Shown here piece after piece: positions 50,951 to 63,607 of a stretch of DNA of 64,000 bases (its first letter is position 1; each line of letters starts with the position of its first letter). The notes beneath the pieces are model-generated. The model saw only the letters and a program-made list of their open reading frames with translations. It ran no database searches and was not told where the DNA came from. The stretch spans positions 5,821,001 through 5,885,000 of the forward strand of contig JAQPZY010001688.1 of assembly GCA_029931535.1 (NCBI GenBank), read 5' to 3'. This stretch comes from Margaritifera margaritifera. Lineage: Eukaryota > Mollusca > Bivalvia > Unionida > Margaritiferidae. Made by a program: the position numbers and the translations under genes.

Positions 50951-50951
50951 G
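50910..50951. repeat. (AC)n-(AT)n microsatellite
   Basis: About 11 AC units followed by about nine AT units. Confidence 0.95.
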
Positions 50952-52178
50952 AGAAAAAGAGGGATCGATGACAAAGACAAATTATTGAATTTCCTGTTTT
51001 CTGAAGAAATTGTATCTTGAGCGTCGTTCATAATGACGGGCCATTCGTATCCTTGTATTCAATATTGAATGAATAATTTCACTCCAATGATTCAAATAAT
51101 TGATTTACTTACTGCTTTATTTACTTATTTCACACTGTAATCGGCTGAGTTTACATTTTGGAATAAGCTTTTAATTGGCAACAAATGGCCTATATGGCGA
51201 AAACGTCCAAAACATAACCTATATATTTCCACAAAACGTTGTATAATTTGCATTTAGATATAATATTTATTCGCTGCCCGAAAAGCAAGTAAAGGAGCTG
51301 GTCAGGATTATATGAAATTTAGTTTCTATTTTTTTTTTTTTTTTTTTACATAAAATAATAACAGCAACAACAACAACAAACGAAGCTCTCAGACAGCATA
51401 TGTCGCCTGCGCATTCAGAAAAGGGTACTCAAACTGATCAATACCGAGTGACGATGAAGACAAACTTAATGGTTGATGTTGGTCGCTGTTACTTGTTTCT
51501 TTGAAATATTGATAATATCCATCTTAATGAATGTGCAAGCGATAGGATTCCAAAGTCACGTTAGCATCAAAGCTGTACATATTCACTGAGGTATAAAAGT
51601 ATGTCACTGTGACCTGTTGTTGACATCGCGGTATAGTACTTCTCAGGATACACGCATATATCAGGTATCATGAATGTACAAGCAACAGTGTCTGAAACTA
51701 ACCTAAACGTGAAACATATACATGATCAGGAGGGCACGATGACCTATGTTTGATATATTGGTGTAGTTCTTCATATATATAAGAACAATAGTGTCCGAGA
51801 AACTGCCCTAATCATAAAATGTGTGCATTTGTTGACGCCAGCGACGCCGCCAACAATGACGCACGACCACGATACAGTAGGTATAGCACAAGTTCTCCTG
51901 CAATTAATGCATGCTAGCTGCTTTGCTGCTGCTGCTAATAATAATAATAATAATAATAAATATTTTCCATCGCGGTCGTCAGAGTGTTCCCTTTTTAATT
52001 CCAGGTTTTCTAATACGTATATGTGTTACTGCCATTTTAAATCGAACCAATTTGTGTATGTTATCTTCTGAAAACAGGATAGGTGTCCGAGTCTCATACA
52101 GTGGACTTCTAACAAATAACAGTTATCTAGGAAAGTACGCAATACTTTACATGCAGCCAAGATATTACTTCTAATTAA

Positions 52179-52388
52179 TCAATGCTGTACTCGGATCACC
52201 AATAAGCAGTGCTTGATTGATCAATGCTGTACTCGGATCACCAATAAGCAGTGCTTGATTGATCAATGCTTTACTCGGATCACCAATAAGCAGTGCTTGA
52301 TTGATCAATGCTGTATTCGGATCACCAATAAGCAGTGCTTGATTGATCAATGCTTTACTCAGATCACCAATAAGCAGTGCTTGATTGA
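52179..52388. repeat. Minisatellite, 5 x 42 bp
   Basis: Unit begins TCAATGCTGTACTCGGATCA and ends CAGTGCTTGATTGA; copy starts at 52179, 52221, 52263, 52305 and 52347. Copies differ at single sites (GTACTC/TTACTC/GTATTC). Copy junctions create the palindrome ATTGATCAAT. Forty-two is a multiple of three, which keeps an incidental frame open. Confidence 0.96.
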
Positions 52389-54784
52389 AAATTTTCGAAG
52401 GCCAGTTTACTACTACTTGTCCTCTTTTTTAGCGATTAACTGCCCCAATGACCTAGTGAAAAAAGTTACTGACGTCTCAGCTTAAAATCCCGGATCTGCT
52501 CATAATTAAATCGTCCAGCTTTGAAATACTGCAGTGATGGGATGAGCGACCATTCCTACCCAGCATATGAAGACAATATAAAACAAAACGCATAACAAAA
52601 ATGTTTGTACAATGGCATACTGACCCTAAATTGGGTCGAGAAAAGCTGTCGTCGGGTCTAACGTTACCAGTGTAGGGGTAGTTCACAATTTTCCAATACG
52701 CGGCGCTTTCGTTGTGACAGCATAGTGCTACATTCAATCCAGTGTACACTGGATCACATCTCTTTGTTGGTCTCATCTACAAATGTTGACGTACTTAAAC
52801 ATTCATTTTGTCCTATGTATTTCTCGGGGCGTTTATATAATGATCTTCCAATGAATAGTGATCGACGAGGAGCGAAATAAAGTGAATACACGCCATTTAA
52901 AGGTATATGTAATCAAATTCTCGAAAATGACACATAGAGCTGAAATAGTCGGTACCGAACTCTTTGTACTTTAGTCGTCTTCCATGCATTTCAAACAGTA
53001 TCAACTTTCTCTGCCACTTTCAGAAATCTATGTTTGGAATTTGGAATCTAATCAAGGGCTACATCTATATTTTATCAGTAACTTTACTCAAAATAAAAGA
53101 AAAAAAAAAGAAAAGAAAATTAAACGACTGCATTGTTCCAAATTAAGAATGAAAAAATCGTAATTCTAGATTTGCTTTTAGCTATTCGCCGGAATTCAGA
53201 AATCGCAACTCGGAAATAACAGTTAACTGAAAAAATTGTTACGCATTTCGACCATCGTTACTCTTAGAATCCAGTTGAGACAGGGAAAACGAAAATTAAA
53301 CATATTTCGTTACATTATATAAAAAATCTGTATTTTGATTATGAAATTAAAGAAATTTAAATGAAATATAAAAATCACCATTTAGACAGAATTAGCTTGA
53401 ATAATCAGCAAAGCGTCATTGCAACGCTTTTATAAATTAGCGCGTGATTTTATATAGACGAGGAGGAATCTCCAAATTGTGTGGAAATCTCAAATCTCAT
53501 TTAATTGAACACAAGTTCCGTTTCAATTTTAAATATTATTTAGCTACTGCTCGACGTCACTGATTCTTGTAATTTGATCTTCAGGGAGGGTTTTAATGCG
53601 TTTTCAAAATGCAGACATTCCAAAAAAGGTGTTTTGAACTGAAGCTTATTCATAACACTTCGTATCCTGAATGCACAATCAGACTAATAATTGTCTCAAA
53701 TGGAGAAAGAAAAAAACCCCACACAGTTGGGTCATTTCTCTGTGTTTGAAGTGAACTATCCATATACAAATATAAATTCATCTTGATAAATTGGAACTTT
53801 AAGTTCTTTATTTAGAAATTAGTTTGCACTTTATTATATATTGTTAATTGAGTGTACAGAATACAGGGCACAGTTTTCTACAAGCTTACTTTTTGTGAAT
53901 GAATGAATGAATACTGATACCAACTGAAACCAAATAGATTTAGATAGTACAGAAGACATTCATCAAACCACAAACATGCAAAGCACGTACATCACTTATG
54001 GGTACTGCGAGCGCATATGATGACGATAATGATGGTGTCGGCGATCATTAAGACGACGATGAAGTTAGCAATGATAAATGCAACAAGGTTGATGATGATG
54101 ATAATGTAGCCTGTATGATACTAATCGAGTTCCTTATACTCATCATCATTTTATTCCTAAACCTTCTATTTTAATTATCATCATCACCACCACCACCAAT
54201 ACATCCATTTGCATCATGAAAAGTACTGAGTAGTGAACAAGGCAAGTTACTGCATGCCTTTCTAGTTGGGAGAAACATAGTTGTCAGCGTTAAGAAGCAG
54301 AGGGAGGATCATACGATCGTTGTGCTTCTAATCGCAGCTTAACTCCACAGGCAGGGCGGGGAGACCCGCACTCTCTTTCATCAAGTAGGTCTCAAACCAC
54401 GGTAATGGGAAATGTTATATCTAGCGGTTACAGAGGTTTGCAAAAGGCAACATTCTAACCATTCACTTTAACACAGTTAACGAAAATATATAAATCATAT
54501 CGCTTGATAATAATAAAGAATGATACAACAAGGACAACAATTGCTGCTATTTGCTCATCAAATATAGATTATGTAATACAATACAAATCACAAAAGTAAA
54601 AGGTAAATCAAAAGTAAAAAGTGGCATTTGTCTTACTAGAAAAAAAAAAAAGAGTTAAGAACAACATATTATTTTATTGTAATTTCCTTATACCATTTAT
54701 ACCATGCACAAATGTGTGTCTGTGTGACCTCACGAAAATGTATCCACATGAAATTGTCCGTTTAAACCCAAACCACGAAATTCC
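52389..54784. other. Non-coding stretch
   Basis: No gene recognised. GAT/ATC-rich simple sequence near 54015-54200 and a short GAAT run near 53899-53911. Confidence 0.5.
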
Positions 54785-54848
54785 ATCTATCTATCTATCT
54801 ATCTGTCCGTCCGTCCGTCCGTCCATCCATCCATCCATCCATCCATCC

Positions 54849-54909
<61 letters not shown>
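54785..54909. repeat. (ATCT)n-(GTCC)n-(ATCC)n-(ATCT)n compound microsatellite
   Basis: Tetranucleotide array in which ATCT, GTCC and ATCC blocks succeed each other, a pattern produced by slippage after point mutation of one unit. Confidence 0.96.
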
Positions 54910-55593
54910 AAATTTCATATGCAGGTCATGGTCACTGGCTTGGCAAGCCACCTCAATGTTTAAATTTCGTTGTGGACGGAGCCCTTTCTCTTCGAGAACA
55001 AGCACGATTTTGTTTCATATTCTATGATTGGAAATGGCATATTTGTATCATTTATCACAAAAACTTTTACACATTCAACCCGATTGAGCCCTGTGTATTA
55101 TAAAATTTTTGCAAAGTTGCTGTAATGTATCGGATTACTAGTACAACTAACCTAATAACAGTTCATTTTCATGGATCCGGTACATACATACATACATGCA
55201 ACAAAAACAAGCCCTATCAAAATCACACAAAGTACAAGAAGAATGGTGACACACAAAACAAAGAAATACGAGCAGATTCAAAGAAAAATCTATCAACAAC
55301 ATAACAATTACCGTCTTTCAGAAAAATGAACCAAAATCTCTATTGTTTTGAGGTGTGGGTGTGATTCTGAACAACAAAACAAACTGAAAGAAAGAAGACG
55401 GAATCAAGGGTAAATACATTTTGCATGTAGAAGTATATCAATGTACAAAGAAAAAATATTAGAAAACGGTTCAAATTTTACTCCAACAGAAATAAAAACA
55501 GAAGGCAGATATTGATGAGTCTTGTCGAAAATAACAACTTAGAGAATTTTCCAAAAACGCTGAATACACGGATGATTGTTGGGTAATAAATAG

Positions 55594-55690
55594 AAGTGGA
55601 TTCCAACCTGACCACAAGAATAAATATAAGTGGATTCCAACCTGACCACAAGAATAAACAGAAGTGGATTCCAACCTGACCACAAGAAGG
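55594..55690. repeat. Tandem repeat, 3 x 34 bp
   Basis: GTGGATTCCAACCTGACCAC starts at 55596, 55630 and 55664, each followed by AAGAATAAA-like sequence. Confidence 0.95.
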
Positions 55691-55901
55691 ATACATTTTT
55701 GGATTAGTATATCTCTAATCTGTAAGCAACTCCAGTTTGAAACGAAAAGTCAGCACAAATCAAGTATACACTAAGTCGGGAAGAACAGGACTCACCTCCA
55801 CCGAATTTTCAGTAATGCTAGAATTATAATAAAAGACGCGGATAAGTATTACACAATTGCAGTCATGGGTAAGGATTATTACAAAAACCGGATTATGGAA
55901 C

Positions 55902-55983
55902 AATAAAAATGTATTACATTCTATAAAGAACATCAGGAACATAATAAAAATGTATTACATTCTATAAAGAACATCAGGAACAT
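55902..55983. repeat. Tandem duplication, 2 x 41 bp
   Basis: AATAAAAATGTATTACATTC starts at 55902 and 55943 with no differences seen. Confidence 0.95.
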
Positions 55984-56191
55984 ACATACAAATTGAAAGT
56001 GAAACAATAAAACACATTATGTTCGTGGATTGGAAGCCACACAATACTATATTGAGAAATACTCTCAAAACTACATAACCTTTTTTGAAAATAATTCATA
56101 CTTCATTGTTTGATACTAGTACTGAAAAATGATTTTTCGACGATAAACACTTTCTACAAATTAAGGGAATGGTTATGGGAACGCAGATAGT

Positions 56192-56321
56192 TCTAACATA
56201 ATGCAACACAAGTGATCTCATACCTGGAACGAAAGCTATATGCACTGATAAATGAATCTAACATAACGCAACACAAGTAATCTCATACCTGGAACGAAAG
56301 CTATATGCACTGATAAAATCA
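56192..56321. repeat. Tandem duplication, 2 x 65 bp
   Basis: TCTAACATAATGCAACACAA at 56192 recurs at 56257 with AACG for AATG, and the match continues through the GAACGAAAGCTATATGCACT block. Confidence 0.94.
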
Positions 56322-57289
56322 CAAATAGTTCTGCTTTAGTAGTTACATAGAAGAAAATTGGAAATTCATTGACGACTGATTCATATTCTGGACAAAAGCA
56401 GATGAACAACTAAAAATGTTCCATCAATTAATTCTATTCACCCAATGTACAATTTGTGAGAGAGAAACATAACACACTTAATGTTCTTGAACATTTGAAC
56501 GTAGAATAAAATGGAGAAAAAAAATCTTGAAACTGATCTGTTCTAGAAGAAAGACTGACACATGCCAATATTGAAATTTTAATGAATGCCACTCAACACA
56601 TATCGAGGAAAATATACCCTCAATACAGCTGAATGGGTTATGCATAATTATATCGAATGAATCTGATAAGGAATTTTAAACAAAAGAATTGTTAGAACTT
56701 AACTTTTAAATGGTACTAGTAATGACCAGACATGATGTTAAACAACATGCATATATACGTACACACATACATACATAATGTGATAGGATATAAAAAATAA
56801 AACAACAGAAAAGAATATTATTTTATATGAGTTGATAAAAAAAAACACGGAGGAAATTATTCATTGTTAATCATTGCTCGTAGAATCGGCTTCCCAAGCT
56901 ATTGTCATTGTCCGTCCCTATAAGCCAGATTTTAATGGGTGAACGTCACAGGTTTTGAGTAACCCTGGAATGACAGTCAACATCAGAAGTATAGTTCATG
57001 CATCAATAATTACCTCAATTAGCCACCACATATGAGGGCTCACATGAAAAGCACACAGTCCACTCATCTAATTCTTACATTTATTCACATGTACAATACA
57101 TGGTTAACTTTTTGAGAGTAACATATCACGATAAACAATGTATAGTCCTTAATATGGAAAGTTTACCATTGAAGAAACATATTTATTTCTACTTTCAACT
57201 GATCTGGTCTGAAAGGACCTTCTATGTACACTAGGACGAATGCAGCATGGACAAATCTATGTGGTCATAAGCCAAACACAAATACTGCG

Positions 57290-57534
57290 GGGCCCCGGGT
57301 GGCCGAGTGATTTAAGGCACTCGCCTTTACAGGTCACTCACATTTCACACCTGTCCGCATGGGTTGAAGTCTAGACTCGGCTAGAATGGGTATGTGAGAT
57401 AGTTTGCCAGTAGCTTTCCGTGGGTCGGTGGTTCTTCCCAGTTTATTCCTCCACCAGATTTACTAGTCGCCATGTATAGTATCATGTGCTGAAAAATGGC
57501 GTTAAACCCACAAAACAAACAAACACAAATAGTT
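57290..57534 (+). mobile_element. tRNA-derived SINE, apparently full length
   Basis: A box-like TGGCCGAGTGA at 57300-57310 and a degenerate B box GGTTGAAGTCT at 57362-57372, indicating a tRNA with a long variable arm (Leu/Ser type) as ancestor. A body of about 120 bases ends in AAATGGCGTTAAACCC and the short tail ACAAAACAAACAAACAC. The GCGTTAAACCC end followed by CAAA repeats is common in mollusc SINEs. Confidence 0.85.
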
Positions 57535-57539
57535 TGTAA

Positions 57540-58350
57540 AACATAAAATGTAGGTCAATGTGACCTTCTTTGGTTGTAAGGGTGTAGTACTAACAAATAT
57601 GCATCCAATTAACAAGTTTGATGATTCTGACATAAACAGAAAATTTAAACAAAGTCACTTAAATATGAAATATAGGTCACATGGATCTCTTTTTTGCACT
57701 TATCAAGATGCATCCCCTAACCAAGTCTCATGATTCTTGGAAGGATAGCATGCATACAGCATGTCAAAAACTCATGAGCTAAACACAAAAACTTAACCAA
57801 AGCCAGTAAAATATGAAATACAGGTCACGATGAGCTTCTTTTGTTGTAAGGGTGTGGTAATAATATATCATCATCAATTTCATGATTCTAGCATGAAGAG
57901 TGCCTGAAAAATGATGATCAAATACAAAATGTAACCCAAAATGCTTCTGCAGTGAAGGAGTAGTGCTCATCAAAATGCATGCCTTTGCTAATTAAATATC
58001 ATGATTCTAGATAGGACATCATGTACATAGCACGCAAAAAAAAAAAAAATAATAATTAACAAACAAACAAACAAACAAACAAACACGGAGAATATTAACC
58101 TAAGACAGTAAAATGTTAAATGTACGTCACAGTGACCTTTTTTTTGTACGGGTGTGGTACTAATATAGATCTATAGAATCATGTATACACAAAACACACA
58201 ATTTAACTAAAGTCAATGAAGCGTGAAATATGGGTCCCAATAACCTACCTTTGTGATGAGTCTGTAGCACTCGTCAAGATGCATCTCCTCACCAAGTTTT
58301 ATGATTCCAGTTATGTATACAGGGTGAAAAACAAAAAAACTGAGCTCAAT
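57540..58350. repeat. Degenerate array of about six units, each with a GGTCAnnnTGACC-like palindrome
   Basis: Units of about 110-150 bases share, in order, an AAATRTAGGTCA start, a CTTYTTTTGTTGTAAGGGTGT block, CAAGATGCATC, CCAAGT, CATGATTCT and AAAACTTAACCAAAG. Palindrome sites are GGTCAATGTGACC (57553-57565, perfect inverted repeat with 3-base spacer), GGTCACATGGATC (57675), GGTCACGATGAGC (57823), a decayed site near 57931, CGTCACAGTGACC (58125) and GGTCCCAATAACC (58233). The array starts a few bases after the SINE tail. Copies are 20-35 percent divergent by eye. Confidence 0.8.
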
Positions 58351-60404
58351 GCAAAAACTTAAGAATGTACAAATCATGTACATGTATGTACACTGTTAGT
58401 TCCCTTAGTCCCCTCATCAATGGGTACGTACTGTGAAATTGAAACCCACTCCAAGCTGTGTCCTATGACATGGGAAGGCAGAACGGTTGAGATACAGTGA
58501 GGCAATACTTGTATATATGCTTTTATGTGTCCGAACGCCTACGCATTGTGTAGTACAGTAGCTCTTCTCTATTTCGTTGAGACGAGCTAAAAAAAAATTG
58601 TACTGCGTTCAGATTTGGCACATTTGATCACGTACAGTCCGGCAAACAAAATATCTTAAAAAATGGAAAAGCATGTAACGTCAATGCAAATATATGTTGA
58701 AAGTCAGAAAATTTGATGTACTTCATCATATGTCTCAGATGCCAATAACAAATTATATCGGGCAGCCTGGAAATAAATGGACGGACAGAGTATAGTCTTA
58801 CTAATAACCAGTCTATAATGTGAAGATAAGAACTGGACCGGATTAGACTCCTGCTACCGGTCTAGTTAGGTCTATTCGCCTTAAAATTCCCCATTTCTTC
58901 TATTGTAGAATTTATGTAAATTACTCTTGGAAATTCTCGGGAATATTTTTCAACATTTTACTTGTAATAAATATTTAGACCCAAAACAAATATAACAGTG
59001 TAGAAGGATCTTATTAATTATCAAAGGCAAAGGTCTGAAAGGATAAAACACGAGTCAGTTACCTCTTAGAATGAACCGAACTATATTATCAGTATTTTCG
59101 AATCGAAGCTGAATGAAACTAATTAAATTATATCCCTTCATTGACTCATTGACAATAAACAGACGATTTCAGAAATACAAAGAGTTGCATCCCCTACGTG
59201 ATTCTTCCGTTATCTTTGGTTAACCAATCTGTAGCCTGTATCGTGCAAAGATCACTTTGACAAGTTTTCGGCTAGATCTGAGATTTGTGTTTAGGTAGGA
59301 AATAAGCCATTTTTGTTTTACATTTATTTTCAATGCAGGTATATGAACTCTTTATCAAAATTGTAATAAATTACTTTATTTTGTACAATTACGTTTAGTG
59401 CTGTTTTGGGGTGTATTTCTTTAAACTGGCAGCTGGTTGAGTACACGTGGATTTCGCTGTCTCCATTAACGATCAAATACCACGTTGACAAGAAGTGACT
59501 TTCTTTAAACTGAAATTTTGTTTACTCAATACATTTTAGATAGACGTTTTATCTATATTTTTCTGTGTTGGAGATGGGCAAAACGCCTCCAAGCCTTCTC
59601 TACCTCCATCCGCTTTCCGATGTTCTTCAGAGTAACCCATAATACTGTGCTAAATAACAAACTTACTCCTAAAATAAACGAGATGCAATTATTTGCAGTA
59701 TAAATGTAAACATATTTGATAATATCCATTATAAAAACTTCTTTGATCAAAAGCTTAGAGGTAATAGAGGCAATCGGAAAGCAGCATGTGTGTTTCCCTA
59801 TTGTACACATGCTTTAACGATTTGTTACAGTTGTTACCTTTTTCTTTAATTTGATATACAATTTAAAGAATTTTAAGATATTTACGTTTTATATTTTAGA
59901 TTGTTGTATTTAATGTTATTCACCTGGAGGGGTTTATCTTCCAAAATTTGTGTACAGTCCATTTTTACATTTTATGAGGTTTGCCTTTGGTTGGCACTAT
60001 ATGGTCACCGTTCTGCTGAGGTGCCGTACAATAGTACTACATACATACATATTTACCCTATTGTAATGCTATTGGCGACACGCAGAGTTGTCATTACTGC
60101 CCCGAAAAAAAGAAGCCTAGAATCAAAATTCTTTTTTGTTCTTATTGTTGTTGTTGTGTTGTTGTTGTTAGGGAGGGGGGGGATACCCAAATACACAATT
60201 TTTTTTTTTTTTTTAAAAATAGGGAGGACAGGGTTAACAGACATAAAAGTCTTTGGCATTCGGAAACTCGAGGGGGACATCCCTAAAGCTCTCTTTGCTG
60301 GGACAGGGCTGAGGTCATTGGGTAATTTGGAAATGATCTATTGAAACTCAATATATTACCTCCCTTTCAATGACGCTATAAATTAAGCCGCTTGTTCTTT
60401 TTGC
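58351..60404. other. Non-coding stretch
   Basis: No gene recognised. A 147-codon plus-strand frame at 59901-60344 runs through a GTTGTT run, G-run and T-run and is taken as chance. Confidence 0.5.
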
Positions 60405-60409
60405 AGGTG

Positions 60410-60687
60410 ATGACAATAACCTCTTGTGAACTTACAACACTTGACAATGACCTCTTAGGAACTTACAACACTTGACAATGACCTCTTGGGAACTTACAAC
60501 ACTTGACAATGACCTCTTGGGAACTTAAAACACTTGACAATGACCTCATGGGAACTTACAACATTTGACAATGACCTCTTGGGAACTTACAACACTTGAC
60601 AATGACCTCTAGGGAACTTACAACATTTGACAATGACCTCTTGAGAACTTACAACACTTGACAATGACCTCTAGGGAACTTACAACT
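60410..60687. repeat. Minisatellite, about 9 x 31 bp
   Basis: Unit TTGACAATGACCTCTTGGGA-ACTTACAACAC; copies vary at CTTGGG/CTAGGG/CATGGG and ACACTT/ACATTT. Confidence 0.96.
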
Positions 60688-60897
60688 ATTGAAAGTATCA
60701 TGCAAACGATGATTTTCCATACAACACTTTTGGGGTAATTTTCATTTTATTTCGCTGTTTTTGTTCAATTTCGTTCATTTTTTGTGTTAAGTTCGTTGAT
60801 TTTAATTAATTTTTGCTCATTTTTTTTCCTTTTTGGAAATTCGGCATCAAGTTTAAAGTATAGCAGCTATAGTTAGAAGCTATTACATGAAAATTAG

Positions 60898-61676
60898 ATG
60901 TTTAATAGTGATAATTAGAACCAATGCGAACGAAATAAGCAAGGTGTTCAATAATGATAATTATAACTAATGTAACGAAGTAAGCAGTGTGTTTAATAAT
61001 GATAATTATAACTAATGCAAACGAAGTAAGCAATGTGTTTAATAATGATAATTATAACTAATGCAAACGAAGTAAGCAATGTGTTTAATAATGATAATTT
61101 TAACTAATGTAAACGAAGTTAGTAAGTTGTTTACTATTGATAATTCTAACCAATGCAACCGAAGTAAGCAATGCGTTTAATAATGGCAATTATAACTAAT
61201 GCAAACGAAGTAAGCAAGGTTTTTAATAATGATAATTATGACCAATGCAAACGAAGTAAGCAATGTGTTTAATAATGATAATTATAACAAATGCAAACGA
61301 AGTAAGCAATGTGTATAATAATGATAATTATAACTAATGCAAACGAAGTAAGCAATGTGTTTAATAATGATAATTATAACTAATGCAAACGAAGTAAGCA
61401 ATGTGTTTAATAATGACAATTATAACGAATGCAAACGAAGTAAGCAATTTTTTTAATAATGATAATTCTAACCAATGCAAACGAAGTAAGCAATGTGTTT
61501 AATAATGATAATTATAACTAATGCAAACGAAGTAAGCAGTGTGTTTAATAATGATAATTATAACTAATGCAAACGAAGAAAGCAGTGTGTTTAATAATGA
61601 TAATTATAACTAATGCAAACGAAGAAAGCAGTGTGTTTAATAATGACAATTATGCAAACGAAGTAAGCAAGGTGTT
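60898..61676. repeat. Minisatellite, about 17 x 46 bp
   Basis: Unit GTGTTTAATAATGATAATTA-TAACTAATGCAAACGAAGTA-AGCAAT. Outer copies are more divergent than central ones. The last copy is shortened by a deletion of the TAACTAA part. Each unit has several TAAT cores. Confidence 0.96.
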
Positions 61677-61743
61677 TTACTTACAAGGATATACTTGCGA
61701 TTTTTATGCCGTTTGAGTGGAGGAACTGACTCGAAATGCTAAA

Positions 61744-62330
61744 GGTTATCACCACACTAATTTGAACCAATGAGAAGTTAGTTATTCCATCATATTGTCG
61801 TCCCTAAGACACTCTTTAATATTTTTATTTGATATTACCTGGAGATATGCTAAGCAGTGAAGAATGTTAATTGCATTCAACACAAAACAGCATTAAAGCC
61901 TAAACAGCACAGACAAAATGTTTATCGAGTTCAGCCTCTGGACTTTTGTGTATGATGACAAAGAAAACAGGTGTGAGCCGGTTTCTGAAAGATCACTTGC
62001 ACCAAAGATTCCAGGTTTTTCATTTGTTCGTTTGTTTGTTTGTTTGTTTTTGTTGATTTTTACGGCACTTTTAACACATTATTTGGCTATCTCATATCGA
62101 GGAAATGGGAACGAAGTGCCTCTCCCAAGGACACAGAGAGTCCAGTTATTTCATTCAAATGCAACTATTTCCAGAAAATGCAATATAAGCTATGCACATT
62201 TGTGAATATGTTTAGTGCCTAACATAAGTAAGTTTTGGTATATCTAAACTTATAACTAATGCACTGGATTTTATATTTTAAAAAAGGTGGAAAAATGAAG
62301 GAAATATATAAGGGACCTGAAAAGCGCAAT
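61744..62330 (+). repeat. Diverged direct duplication, copy 1 (contains SINE)
   Basis: Matches 62742-63180 in the same orientation through ordered blocks: ATCAC-ACACTAA, GTCCCTAAGA, TGCATTCAA-A-AAAACA, GAGTTCAGCCTCT, TGCAACTATTTCCAGAAA and AATGAAGGAAATATA. Interrupted by a SINE fragment at 62025-62148 that is absent from copy 2. Confidence 0.85.
62025..62148 (-). mobile_element. 5'-truncated SINE inserted in duplication copy 1
   Basis: Read on the minus strand it has GTGTCCTTGGGAGAGGCACTT, then GTGTTAAAAGTGCCG and an A-rich CAAACAAACAAACAAA tail, the layout of the 3' part of a tRNA SINE. It is bracketed by TTTCATT at 62018-62024 and 62149-62155, a target-site duplication. The paralogous site in copy 2 (near 63000-63015) lacks it. 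Confidence 0.8.
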
Positions 62331-62741
62331 GCTGAAACAATTTCCTTATTAAAGTGCCAAACACCAGACTTAGAAAAGATTTCTTTTTTACAAATGCACC
62401 TACTATACACATAAATTTGTCACGTGATTAAATAGCTTTTAATTTATGATAAACTTCATTTGGATGCAAACAAAATTGCATACTTAATACTTTAATCAGT
62501 TTTCTTCACTCCTTGGGTACTGGTATAGTTCAAATGCGATTGGTTCGGTTCTGTCAAACTGATGGGACCGTGACCATTATTTCAGGCACTACTTAACATA
62601 TCTTGACATAAATTACAAACTGGGACATTTTTTCACCATTTTCTATGGAAAAGAGTTTGATTTGTCCATTCAAGATGACACAGAGAGACATAATAAGGTA
62701 TTATTAAATAAGTGCAACGTTTGTCATCTCTTCAAGGTATC

Positions 62742-63180
62742 ACTACACTAAATGTGTCAATCAGCTGTTATTGAATACTATTGTAATCCCTAAGAAATCA
62801 TTCATATTTTTTCTTTGAGTTTTCCTGAAGAATTGCAATGCACTGTAGACTGTTATCTGCATTCAATATAAAACACATTAAGACCTAAACAGAAAATAAT
62901 ATGCATATTGAGTTCAGCCTCTTGGCTATTGCATAGGGTGACAAGACATACATTTGTGATTCGGCAGGTTCGGGAAAGGTCACTTGCAGTAAAAATTCCA
63001 TTAATTTTAATCACATGCAACTATTTCCAGAAATGCAACATAACGTATACCGATTTTTGGATATGTTATCTCCAAGTTAGTGTGTAACATAAATAAGATA
63101 GTCTTTGTGCATCTGAGCTTATAACCAATGCAGTAGCTCTCATAAACATTTTCGAAAAATGAAGGAAATATACAAAGAAC
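62742..63180 (+). repeat. Diverged direct duplication, copy 2 (empty site)
   Basis: Second copy of 61744-62330, without the SINE. Identity by eye is roughly 70-75 percent. Confidence 0.85.
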
Positions 63181-63279
63181 TTAATTAGTGTAGCGATACC
63201 TATGAATCAAACGCAATTTTGTTTGCCATCTCAACGGACTGAATTTTGCAAGCTACATGGAAGTGACAATAATAAGAAA

Positions 63280-63280
<1 letters not shown>

Positions 63281-63340
<60 letters not shown>
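63281..63340. repeat. (AT)n microsatellite
   Basis: About 29 AT units. Confidence 0.97.
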
Positions 63341-63341
<1 letters not shown>

Positions 63342-63447
63342 TAGACCATACCAGGGTCCCGTGGCATCCGCTTTGTGGGTAACGGCGGAAAAACTAACTA
63401 AATTTGTAATTAATTAATCAGTTAAATTTGGTTAACTGCATATTCGT

Positions 63448-63479
<32 letters not shown>

Positions 63480-63509
63480 TATCCATCTATCTATCTATCT
63501 ATCTATCTA

Positions 63510-63604
<95 letters not shown>
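63448..63604. repeat. (ATT)n-(ATCT)n-(AT)n compound microsatellite
   Basis: About eight ATT units, then about nine ATCT/ATCC units, then about 45 AT units with one ATCTCT interruption. Confidence 0.96.

Positions 63605-63607
<3 letters not shown>

Larger units (their letters stand above)
48776..52178. other. Non-coding stretch
   Basis: No gene recognised. Contains A, T and C homopolymer runs (near 49396, 50402, 50512, 51330), the 3 x 20-bp repeat at 49961, an AC/AT microsatellite at 50910 and a short ATA run at 51939-51959. Confidence 0.5.
54910..57289. other. Non-coding stretch with three short tandem duplications
   Basis: AT-rich, no gene recognised; the duplications are listed separately. 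Confidence 0.5.

Noticed and set aside
52179..52388. CRISPR array
   Set aside because: The 42-bp copies are head-to-tail without unique spacers, and the window is eukaryotic; it is a minisatellite.
59901..60344. 147-codon plus-strand frame
   Set aside because: Passes through GTT, G and T runs, has no family resemblance, and the residue composition looks like translated noncoding DNA.
60410..60687. CRISPR-like array of 31-bp repeats
   Set aside because: Units are directly adjacent with no spacers.
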